Assembly: GCF_047511655.1 (NCBI RefSeq)
Contig: NC_133397.1
Span: 44,158,001 to 44,222,000, forward strand
Source: Castor canadensis
Taxonomy: Eukaryota; Chordata; Mammalia; Rodentia; Castoridae
Direction: 5' to 3'
Length of the DNA stretch: 64,000 nt
This document shows positions 49,332 to 58,386 of the stretch, piece after piece (the first letter of the stretch is position 1; each line of letters opens with the position of its first letter). The translations under genes and the position numbers were made by a program. Below the pieces are notes generated by a model, which saw nothing but the letters and a program-made list of their open reading frames with translations, ran no database searches and had not been told where the DNA came from.

Positions 49332-49622
49332 GGCCAGCTGCAGTGGCTCATGCCTGTACTCCTAGTTACTCAAAGCCAGCCCAGGCAAAGTGAATGATTC
49401 CCATCTCAACAAATAATCCAGGCATGGTGTTATGTGCCTGTAATACCAGCTACAATGGAGGCCAAGGTAGGGAGATAACAATTCAGGCTAGCCAGGGGCA
49501 AAAGTGTGAGACCCTTTCCAAAAAATAATATAAAGCATAAAAGGTTGAGACATCATTCAAGTGGCAGAGTGCTTACTTAGTAAGCACAAGGCCCTAAGTT
49601 CAAACCTCTGTACTATCAAAAA
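49332..49622 (+). mobile_element. Three-part B1-B1-ID SINE, sense, with perfect 12-bp target duplication
   Basis: First B1-like unit at 49332-49425 with an internal deletion ('ggccagctgcagtggctcat' then 'caaagccagcccaggcaaag'). Second B1-like unit from about 49425 ('ccaggcatggtgttatgtgc', 'ctgtaataccagctacaatg', 'gtgtgagaccctttccaaaa'). ID-like unit from about 49540 ('tcaagtggcagagtgcttac', 'cacaaggccctaagttcaaa'), then an A tail. The duplication AAGTCAACTTTT is at 49320-49331 and 49623-49634. The perfect flanks show that the three parts moved as one unit rather than by separate insertions. Confidence 0.9.
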
Positions 49623-49643
49623 AAGTCAACTTTTTCTTATGAC

Positions 49644-49937
49644 TGATGTTCTTATAAGAAGAAAAAAGTCACACATGGAGAATGTCACATTGTAAAAAGT
49701 ATGGATTGGAGTGATGGATCTAGAGGCCAAGGAGGGAAAGATCAAAAACAAGCACCAGAAGCTAGGAAAAGGCAAGGAAAGCTCTCCTATGCAGTTTTCA
49801 GAGGGAACATACACGGCTCCACTGACACTTCTGTTTTGGACAGCTACACTCAGAACTGAGAGAACATTTCTGTTGTTCTAGGCTTCCTTTTGTAGTACTT
49901 TGTTAAAGCAGTCCTAGGAAACTAATCTGTAACTTCT
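49644..49937 (+). mobile_element. MLT1 (ERVL-MaLR) LTR, 3' part, sense
   Basis: Good order match to MLT1: 'tcttataagaagaaaaaagt', 'gattggagtgatggatctag', 'gcaccagaagctaggaaaag', 'gcaaggaaagctctcctatg', 'tttcagagggaacatacacg', 'aactgagagaacatttctgt' and end 'cctaggaaactaatctg'. The 5' part of the LTR is missing, and the minus frame at 49626-49814 is antisense to it. Confidence 0.75.
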
Positions 49938-49944
49938 TGTTTTT

Positions 49945-50060
49945 TGGCCTACTTTCCTCATCTGTAAAATGGAGATAATAACAGCACCTCGTGTTTTCAT
50001 GAACGATAATATGCAACCAGAAATGGAGCATTGTTTGGCTTTTCATAAGTGCTCTGTACG
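49945..50060 (+). repeat. MIR SINE, sense
   Basis: Shows 'cctactttcctcatctgtaa', 'aatggagataataacagcac', one of the best preserved MIR cores in the window. It directly follows the MLT1 LTR. Confidence 0.7.
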
Positions 50061-50480
50061 ACTTGTCTATAATTAATTATTCTAGCAGATAAAATTTCTC
50101 CTTGAATATAGGGGCTGCGATTTATTAGAATTCTCATGAAACCTCCAACATGCTAGTGGAGGACTCAGTACACAGCTGAAGCATAGAAATATGCATTCAG
50201 ACATAGAAATAGATTCTTTTCCCTCCAATTATTTCATTGTTTCTCAAGCTCCCTTTTTGGTTATGTGAGTTTTAGGCCTTCATACACTGTATTTGTGTGT
50301 CCTTGCTTACTTGGGATATTTCCTCCTGTGCTTTGATTGCTTCCTCTTTTCTTCCTGCCACTTCTTATTCTTAGGCTTATGCCAAATTGTGTACCAACTT
50401 GTGATTTCTAAATATCAGTTTGATTGTAGAATCCAAGACAGAAATGTCCAGATGTTTGTGGAATTTAAAATATAAACTGT

Positions 50481-50666
50481 GCCAGGTGCTGGATGCTGTC
50501 CCCTGTAATCCTAGCTACTCAAGAGGCAGAGATCAGGAGGATTGAGGTTCGAAGCCAGCCCAGGCAAATAGTTCATGAGACCCTATCTTGAAAAAACCCT
50601 CCACAGAAAAAGGGCTGGTGGAGTGACTCAAGTTGAAGGCCCTGAGTTCAAGCCCCAGTACCACAA
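50481..50666 (+). mobile_element. Composite B1+ID SINE, sense
   Basis: The clearest copy of its subfamily: 'gccaggtgctggatgctgtc', 'cctgtaatcctagctactca', 'cgaagccagcccaggcaaat', 'agttcatgagaccctatctt', linker 'aaccctccacagaaaaa', then 'gggctggtggagtgactcaa' and 'ggccctgagttcaagcccca' 'gtaccac'. The tail has become an (AT)n tract (50667-50678). The A box of the ID part is shortened relative to the 13356 copy, dropping the stretch 'gcatgtctaccttgcaagtgtga'-like segment. Confidence 0.9.
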
Positions 50667-50694
50667 ATATATATATATGCTGTGGGTTAAACGT

Positions 50695-50815
50695 CCAGCT
50701 CTGCTACAAACCCGGTAAATGCCTTAGGTGAAACTTAGGTTTCTTACCTGTACAATTCAGAAATTGGATTAAATACTATAGAACATCAGATTGCCTTTAG
50801 TTTTTATGATTAAAT
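50695..50815 (+). repeat. Probable MIR SINE, sense
   Basis: Order 'cagctctgctacaaaccc', 'aatgccttaggtgaaactta', 'ggtttcttacctgtacaatt' and 'attggattaaatactataga' follows MIR subtype wording ('gttggactagatgatctcta'). Confidence 0.5.
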
Positions 50816-53108
50816 AATTCTGTGTCCTCTGTATTGGTTTGGTCATGACAGTGAAAACTGGCTCTCGTTCACCTGCTGTAGCCCAGCACAGGCGCAGGGC
50901 AGCAGATATCAAACACAACATTTATCGGTTAGCCCTTGTGGGAAGACACTTGGATTCACTGAAGTAGTGTGATGTACTTTATGGTTTCTCTTGAGCAATT
51001 TGGCCTCTTCAGTTTAATTACCTGTGCAAGCACAGTAACAGATGTTTCCAAATACATGCTGGGTGCACACCCACTTGATTTGTCTCAGATACAAAGAGCT
51101 TATTGTTCTAAAAAGTTTTTCACATTCATGAAGGAATAGCAGAGAAAAGACTTTTTAAAGTTGTAACTAATCATTTTTACCTTTCAAATCAAAACACTGT
51201 GATATGTATCTTTTTGCTTATTTGGCAAATTAATAATGACTATTAAAAATTAGGTGAACATTTATAAGTTGTGCTCAAATTCTTGAAGGAAATTTTCATT
51301 CTTTGATGTATTTTTTCTTCAGCCAGTATTATGTGATCCCGTCTCTTTGATTTCTATGTCTACTATTTTGCTAAAAGCCTAAATTTGTCAATTATAAAAC
51401 CAATGGCCATGTGATAGCTTGAATTCTTTGAAACTATGGACTCTTTGCTTCTGTTTCTTCTCCCATTTCAGTAACAATACGTGGGGTTTTTTTGTTCATA
51501 CTTTGCTTTCCATTCTACCAAAAATATATGATGTTTATTTCTCTTGTCCTATAAAGGAAAATACTTTTCAAACATTTTTATTTTACTTTATCTTATGCTA
51601 TTTTATTGTCCTAATTTCACTTGTGTTGTAGGTCTATGAGTTCTTTCATTTTCCTTCATATGACCAGTTTTCATGTTCCCTCACAGTTCTAACCCATCTC
51701 TGCCATACTTTCAACAATTTTCCATCATTGCCCCAAAGAATTTATTCTGATGCTAAAAGGACTCTAGATTTCATAGGAACCAGAGCTCTAGTAATTAAGT
51801 ACGAATGAGGCTCTGTTATTCACTTTGGCAGACAGCTAATACACCCTTTGGATCAGAATTTCTAACTTGACATTTCAAAAATAATTGTCTCCACATTTCC
51901 TGCATAACAATTTAAAAATTTTAAAATATACTTTATGTGCTTTTTTTCCCCTTCCTAACTGTATTTTCTTTAAAAGAATTTAACACACAACATATTATAA
52001 ATGACCAAAAGTGTATTGGATAGGTAACAGTGGAGCAGAATCAAGAAAATTATCAGGTTATTTGCATTTAAGCTATTAGACATTTGGAAAAATTCATATG
52101 TACTAGGCTCATCTATGATAATTTTATCAATTGTTGACTTGTGCTAGGTTTATGAGACTGAAGTAGTTCATGAAGAGAGCACACTGTTTTCTCTATTAAG
52201 TCAGGGATATACATGATTCACTTTCAAAATATTTTTACTTACTTCATTTTAAGTAAAATGAGCTCTGCTTTTAACTTTTCATTTTTAAGAGCATTTACCA
52301 TCTATGGTTCCTCTCTACCTCCCAAAAGCTTGAAACAGCAACCGTAACGGTATTGTGTGGGTTCAAATCCAGTCGCTTTGAGTACTGCTGTCGTCCTCTA
52401 CCTCCTCAGTGAGCGCAGGGGTAAATTCTGCAGATTCTTAGGTGTTTTCATGGGAGAGATTCAAAGCATCTGGCACATAGCATTTTGTATTCAGCCAGCT
52501 TCTTCTAGTAAAAAGTGTTTCCCAGGAGTAAATTAGGCAATTAGCAGAACCATTAACTATTTCAAGCCAAAAGAGAATCTTAGTTCATTGAAGCAATAAT
52601 GAGCAAATTAGTAGTTGTGTGGTTAGTGAGTGTTCAAGAAGTGTGTCTGCTCACTTTGGAGAGGCCCATTGACTCCTCCAATGAAAGGCCTGTTAATGAT
52701 CAAGCAAGAGTTTGCATCAGGCCTAAGTAAATTCCCTGGAGATAAAAGAGTGAAACACACTGTCAGTCACTCTCATACTTAGTAAGTATTCATTAAGGTC
52801 AGTGTTTAGGGTTTGTCATTGTGTGTTTCCCACGATCATATGGCATTTAATTGAGGTGCACATTCAGAGAAAGTGGGGTTCTAATATATTCTTCATTTGC
52901 CTTGATAGGCGGCTCTGCTCTTTGTTGACAGCATCAGGATCAATGAGGTCCTTTTGGTGATCTTTAATGAGAAGTTCTAAGTTGGAAAATGGATGTGTAA
53001 ATTTTAGTGATAACACATTGAGGAGGTTACAAAACCTCTTTGAACTCTTCTCACAGGGCGACCTTCAGGATGCTATAGCAAACATGAAAGCAATTAAGAA
53101 AACATTTG
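50816..53108. other. Repeat-poor stretch, no gene seen
   Basis: About 2.3 kb with no recent insertion. Two parts, 50830-51120 and 52290-52980, are GC-richer and of balanced composition, which is what conserved non-coding elements look like here, but that is inference. A tRNA-B-box-like phrase GGGTTCAAATCC at about 52359-52370 is not inside a foldable tRNA. Confidence 0.45.
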
Positions 53109-53193
53109 AGGCTGAGGGCATGGCTTGCCTAGCAAGCTCATAGCCCTGGGTTTAATCCCCTGTACCGAAAAAACAAAAAGCCCCAACAACAAC
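53109..53193 (+). repeat. ID-type SINE, sense, with internal deletion and target duplication
   Basis: Begins 'gaggctgagggcatggc', then jumps to 'ttgcctagcaagctcatagc', 'cctgggtttaatcccctgta', so roughly 15 bases around the A box are missing, and ends in an A/C-rich tail. A 7-bp duplication ACATTTG flanks it (53102-53108 and 53194-53200). Confidence 0.8.
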
Positions 53194-53200
53194 ACATTTG

Positions 53201-54149
53201 GCATGTTAAAGGTATTCAAAAGACACTGCTTGAATCTGAACCTTAGATCATTAGTCAATGTCCTTGATCCTTAGAACAAATGAGAGAATAATATTTGTTT
53301 TGCACACTCTGAAGCATTTAATAATTATATATCTGACTGCTTCTATGTTACACACATATTTTAAGGGCCAGTGATTCAGATATTATCATTACTACAAACT
53401 AGATATCTATAAAAAAATTAGCACAATGCTAAATTGTGAACAATTGGTAGCTTTTATAATTAGAATGGTATATTACCACTAATATTAGTTCTGATGTTTT
53501 ACAAAAATTGTTCCCTACTTCTACTATTCTAATTTGGATATGAAATAAGAAAATAATTTAAAAATTAATTTGAAGTTACAAATGATTAACTCTATTTTTC
53601 TCTTAAATTATACACCCATTTGCTATTTTATCAAGTGATGCTTCTTGAATAATTATTTTGAAAAAATATTTAATATACTTGCCTCATGGACTCTTAACAT
53701 ATTTTTCTTGTTTACCTTAAATTTTTGCTGTCCAGTTTTCCCTTTTTTCAGTAGAATAAAGAGAAGTTACAAGGCAGCAGCTACATTTTTGAATAACCAA
53801 AACTAAAAAGAATTATGCTTGTCTAAATATCATTTGTGAAACTTAATCACATTTTAGTTTTTTAAGTGTAAGATGAGATGTATCTTAATATGGTACAAAC
53901 CTAATAGAAATAATCAAATCACCTTAAATAACATTTGTTTGGGGAAAAAAAGGCCACTTAGAAGCAGGATTTGTAACTTGGATTTGGATACTTGCAGCAG
54001 AATTAACATGCCTCATCTGCAAAATTATAACTGCACTTAATGGATGGAACCACTTGTTAATGAAACGCAAAGATCATTTGATACTAAAGTATCCAAAGCC
54101 TAGTTCATGTATTGTTTTCATTTTGGTGAGGGCTATCAATATCATGATA
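53201..54149. other. AT-rich unique sequence, nothing recognised
   Basis: No exon, RNA gene or repeat body could be identified in this stretch. Confidence 0.5.
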
Positions 54150-54460
54150 TTTAGCAAATCACCCCAGAAATTAGTGACTTTAGGACAAAAACCATCTGTA
54201 TGCTGAATCCATGGATTAGCTCTTTAACGTGCGTTAGAGAAGATGACTTATCTATGTCCCATGTTGTAGAAACTGCACTTACTCCTGTAAGCTGCAGTTA
54301 CCTTGTGGTTCAATTCCTGGGACTTTATGGTCTGAGTTGCTTCTGCTCATGGAACAGGTGTCAGTCAAAGCTGTTAGGCTGGCTATGTGTCTCTATTGGG
54401 CTGCCCTGCCTTCTTCATCTGGGCAGCAATGAGGAGGGAAGAGCAGTAGCTGCAAGACTA
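54150..54460. mobile_element. Ancient interspersed repeat, same unresolved family as 44590-45010
   Basis: The opening 'agcaaatcaccccagaaatt', 'agtgactttaggacaaaaac' matches the family opening in shape. The remainder ('gaatccatggattagctctt', 'gtctctattgggctgccctg') follows with large divergence. The 96-codon plus frame at 54200-54490 lies inside and shows no known domain. Confidence 0.35.
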
Positions 54461-56476
54461 CAGAAAAACCTGGAACAGGAAGACACATAGCATCATTTGT
54501 CTATAAAACATCCTAGGCCTGTATACTTTACTACAGGAAATTAATACCTTTATTTTCCATAAAAACTTATTCAGGTTTATTATGACTTTAATAATTCATG
54601 TTTTCTTTAAACATACAATTTTGTTAAATTTAAAAGTATTTAAAAAAAATAAAAATATTTTGAGTCATCATCCTCTTATTTAAATCCTTTGTACCTGTGG
54701 TCATGGACCTTCATCTTTTATAAGATTCTCCCAGCCTTTGTGGCTTTACCTTTTCTCTAATAGTAACTTTATTTTCTAATTTCATTCTTTAGGTATCTGA
54801 AGATACTAAAACAGAGTTCATTGCCCTTAAATAACTCATATTGTTTCACATCTGTAGGGGTTGAGAGCCATTTTTCTTCCCCCTGTTCTTTGTACTATAT
54901 TATCAGAACTTAACTATAAAACATGTACTAATTATAACTCTAATTCTCTAAGAATTTAAACTGTAAAACAAAATGGTAAGTGTAGTAAGAGGTACCATAG
55001 GTTGCCATCTTTAATTACTGCATAATATAAACATATAATGCTTTTTCCTGATCTTCTGAAAAGTACTTTACCCTTTTCATTTTTTCTGTAAGATTGAAAT
55101 TCAGGCATTGATTGCATTTGTTTAAATCAAGAACTATAAAAAAGAGGGATAAAAATGAAGAGGACAATCAACATGTGCCTTTTCCATTAAATTCTCTCCT
55201 TTCAATACCACTGTTCTCTGGCTTTCTTTCAAATCATAGGCCAAGTGATGAGGAAGGTCTTCCTGATCCAGTCTTGCATTTGTGTGCTCTTAGTCCTACA
55301 GTGATAGTAATGGAAATGCTGGGATCAAGAAAAAGATAGAGTTGAAGGGATATTAACAATTTCCATTTTATTTTCAATACAGAAATTGCAGTTGAGGCTT
55401 TATGTATAACTAACAAATTTTGTTCCTCTTTTTTTAGTGGCAAAAAATATCACAGGGAATTGAAACCCAGTGTAAACTGAACAGACTGTCAGGTTGCTCT
55501 TAGTTCACGGGCGTAGATACAGGGCAACCTTTTCTTGTCTACTTTAATCATCTTTTTTCAACATTCTATAGCTTGGTCTTGCTAAAGGAATTGACCTCAC
55601 AAAATGCCAAATCTGTTCTAAAATCCTAGAGCCTCCTTCATATTGTCTTTGAACAGAGACTTTTAGAAATTACCTTAGAGTATTCTCTACGTGACCCCAA
55701 AAAGATCAAAATATCACTTCAACTCTAGAAATCAGGTGTGAAGAAAGGGAATTTTCTCATGCTTCCTTTAGAAGCTTTGGGTTTCAGCCCTTCCTGTGTC
55801 AATCTACTGTAAGTTTTGAACATTCTTTGGGGTAGCTCACTGAAGATATGTGTACTATGTGGGTATGTGTAATACTTAGTAACGGAAATAGAGAAGAGAA
55901 TTTTTGAGAGCAGAGATTTTAGGTCAGGTATTATCATTTAAAACTTTTAGGTCAGGTATTATTATTTAAAACCATTATCATGGTTCTCTAAATACCCATG
56001 GTACAAGGTAAAGGGGAAATATCAGTAATATACTCTTTAGTTGGGTATTTAATCAACAGTTTCAAGCATACATTTAAGACTAAATAGTAATAATAAAAGA
56101 AAAAAGAGTAATCAAACAAGAGGAGACAAAATTCAGAGTTCAGTGTTTCTTAGGTGAGCAATGTTAAGCGTCTGATCTTTCTGCATCTGTTTGTTTTAAT
56201 GTTTTCTGCAATATTTGTTTTAATGCTTGCAGATGTAAGGGGATTTCCTTTGGATTGTTATTTTTTTGTAGCTGAAAATATTGTCTACATGGGTTTTATT
56301 TTTTTCCTATAAGCATTTAAGCAACTGTTAATAATACTTATAGAATGTACATAAATCCTGAAAAACATCTGACAGTTACTAAGTTTTCCAGACTACTTTG
56401 TAAAAGATAGACTCCTTGTTTATAAAATAAATATATGGAATGAGTAGGCTTTCCATGTATTATTTTATGCAAACAT
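54461..56476. other. AT-rich unique sequence, no gene seen
   Basis: Frames at 55112-55339 (plus) and 55234-55443, 55725-55937 (minus) show no domains. A recent 28-bp tandem duplication lies at 55917-55972. Confidence 0.5.
55917..55972. repeat. 28-bp tandem duplication, two units, one mismatch
   Basis: Units 55917-55944 and 55945-55972 both start TTTTAGGTCAGGTATTAT and end ATTTAAAAC, differing only by C versus T at the nineteenth base. Confidence 0.95.
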
Positions 56477-56536
56477 GGACGGATGAATGGATAGATGGAT
56501 GGATGGATGGATAGATAGATAGATAGATAGACAGAC
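56477..56536. repeat. (GGAT)n/(GATA)n microsatellite
   Basis: GGAT-type units grade into GATA units (ggatggatggat then agatagatagat). The minus frame at 56338-56544 reads through it and is not a gene. Confidence 0.95.
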
Positions 56537-57789
56537 TGGATCATTGCCCTGCCTCCACCCTCACAACCTTTGCTTACTCTCGAGGTGGAACACCATTACT
56601 AAACCTTGCAATTTTGCTGGAAACCTTTTAATTATCACTGAAGGTTGGCCCTGTAAAACATGTTATGGCCTTTGCTGCTGTAGTTGTGTAACTCCGTGTT
56701 ATTGTGAAATGGGACAAGTTTTTCTTAAGGCCCAGTTTTTAGAATTTGTGTTATAGGAATGTGAGAATATAAATCTCACCTCTCACTTCCCATCTGAATA
56801 TAAGATAGAGATAAGTGACATGCAGATGGAGATTAAAATGGCCTTTATGTTGCTAATAAAATATTTGTATAGGTTGTAATATGCATGTATATGCAGAAGG
56901 TGGTTGTGATTCTCTGTCCCCAACAACTACCTGGTGTGGCTGGACTGGGAAGACTTGTGTGGTCACAGGTAGAACTGAGTGGTTGCAAACATGCAACCTT
57001 GAGGGCAATGCCTTGAGCAAGCTGACTCCTGGCTAAAGGAGCTGATGAAAATACATCTGGGCTGCAGCAGCAGCCAGATAATGAAAGAGTGGTGAGATAA
57101 AACTTGGTAGTTCTGCCCAGTTTTTCTCCCAAATTTGTGAATAAAATAAATGACTTCCTGAGGGGTGAGTTCATTAAGGTAGAAGAAATGTTCAAGAGGT
57201 TGTTCTGATAAGGGTTTCTCTACACAGAAACCTAAGAGGAAGCAGTACATGCTTTTCATTGATTCCTCTTCTGCAGTTTGGGTTGACTTGTGCTGCCTGG
57301 GAGATTTGCATAAGTAAGGTGCTATTTTTTAAAGCACTTATATGCTATGTGATACCTAATTTTATTTTAGCTGTTGTCAAAAGTTATAAACATTTTACAT
57401 TTCTTGCTATTTAACCAAAAAATCATCTCCCCAGTTAGATCCCTAAGCATATTACAGCTACCAGACCATTAATTTGACTAGGTTGATAATTGCTTTTACT
57501 TGACAATATGAAAATAATCTTAAGTGTTTAGGATTGTAGAATCACTTTATAGATGATTGATTACCATAAAGGAAGGGAAGGAAAGGGAAACAATTAAGCA
57601 TGACCTACTATTAGTATGACATCTTGGTAAAGAGGTTTAAACTACCAACTTCCAGTGTAAAACATGTTTACCTAAAATCAAGATAAAAACCATTAATCAA
57701 CTTCCATTATTAATTTAACATGTAGCTTTTAAAAGATCTACTCTTTTGTACTATTTTCTAATATCCTGTTTAGATATCAAATGTAATTG
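56537..57789. other. Unique sequence; GC-richer patch, no supported gene
   Basis: The stretch 56900-57260 is GC-richer and carries overlapping minus frames of 116 and 98 codons. Their peptides have no domain I know and they exclude each other by frame. An old LTR remnant is a possible explanation but its wording was not recognised. Confidence 0.4.
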
Positions 57790-57997
57790 ATTTTTTGTGG
57801 TGCTGGGGTTTGAAATCAGAGTAGGTACTTCTTTATATAGGCACTTTACCACTTGAGCCATGAACCCAACCATTTTCCTTTTAGTTATTTCAGATAGGGT
57901 CTTCTGTTTCTGCCCAGGGCTGTCCTTAAACCATGATTCTCCACCTATACTGCTCATGTAGTTGGGATTATAGATGTATACCACTATGCTCAGCCTC
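57790..57997 (-). mobile_element. Composite B1+ID SINE, antisense
   Basis: Plus strand: 'ttttttgtggtgctggggtt', 'tgaaatcagagtaggtactt', 'ctttaccacttgagccatga', then the B1 part 'ttcagatagggtcttctgtt', 'gctcatgtagttgggattat' and 'accactatgctcagcct'. More substitutions than the 47604 copy. The minus frame at 57751-58008 follows its antisense. Confidence 0.8.
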
Positions 57998-58172
57998 TTC
58001 AAATTCACTTAAATTGCACTTATAAATAAAACCTCTTACATATAATTTTAGAAAACTCTCACTGATCATTAACTATTTGAAGTTACACTCAATATAAATG
58101 AGGTCTTATCTTCATATTTAACCATAACTTTTTTTTTCAATTCTTAGTTTGATGCATAAAGAAAACTTCTTG

Positions 58173-58386
58173 GGCTTGTGGTCTGTGGCTCATGCTTATA
58201 AATCTTAGCTATTTGGGAGACTGAGATTGGGAGTATTGTGGCTTGAGGCAACCTGGGCAAAAAGGTTATAAGACTTCATCTCCAAAATAACCAGAGCAAA
58301 ATGGACTGGAGGTGTGGCTCAAGTGGTAGAGCACCTGCTTTATAAGAGCACAGCCCTGAGTTCAAACTCCAGTCTCAGCAAGAAAA
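58173..58386 (+). mobile_element. Composite B1+ID SINE, second linker type, sense
   Basis: B1-like part ('gtggtctgtggctcatgctt', 'gctatttgggagactgagat'), linker 'ctccaaaataaccagagcaa', then 'atggactggaggtgtggctc', 'aagtggtagagcacctgctt', 'cacagccctgagttcaaact' 'ccagtc'. It shares its linker with the 15298 copy, and its tRNA-like part keeps an almost intact A and B box. Confidence 0.85.

Larger units (their letters stand above)
48180..49650 (-). mobile_element. Old L1, ORF2 region, antisense, interrupted twice
   Basis: The plus strand follows the antisense L1 reverse-transcriptase region: 'ctaggtcatttgcaaataaa', 'cttctagcataatattgaaa', 'atctgcatctattagaatat', 'aatttatcattcctggatcc', 'tgaaggcctcgagtattgct'-type wording and 'aactgatcaattttaatttt'. 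Many stops and indels; not functional. It is interrupted by a younger L1 3' end (about 48568-48735) and by a three-part SINE (49332-49622). Frames at 48390-48806 and 48823-49023 are antisense readings of it. Confidence 0.6.

Noticed and set aside
52359..52370. GGGTTCAAATCC, a tRNA B-box-like sequence
   Set aside because: No A box at the right spacing and no cloverleaf could be folded around it; may be a MIR trace.
56845..57259. Two overlapping minus-strand frames of 116 and 98 codons
   Set aside because: Different frames of the same GC-richer patch, no known domains; chance or LTR remnant more likely.
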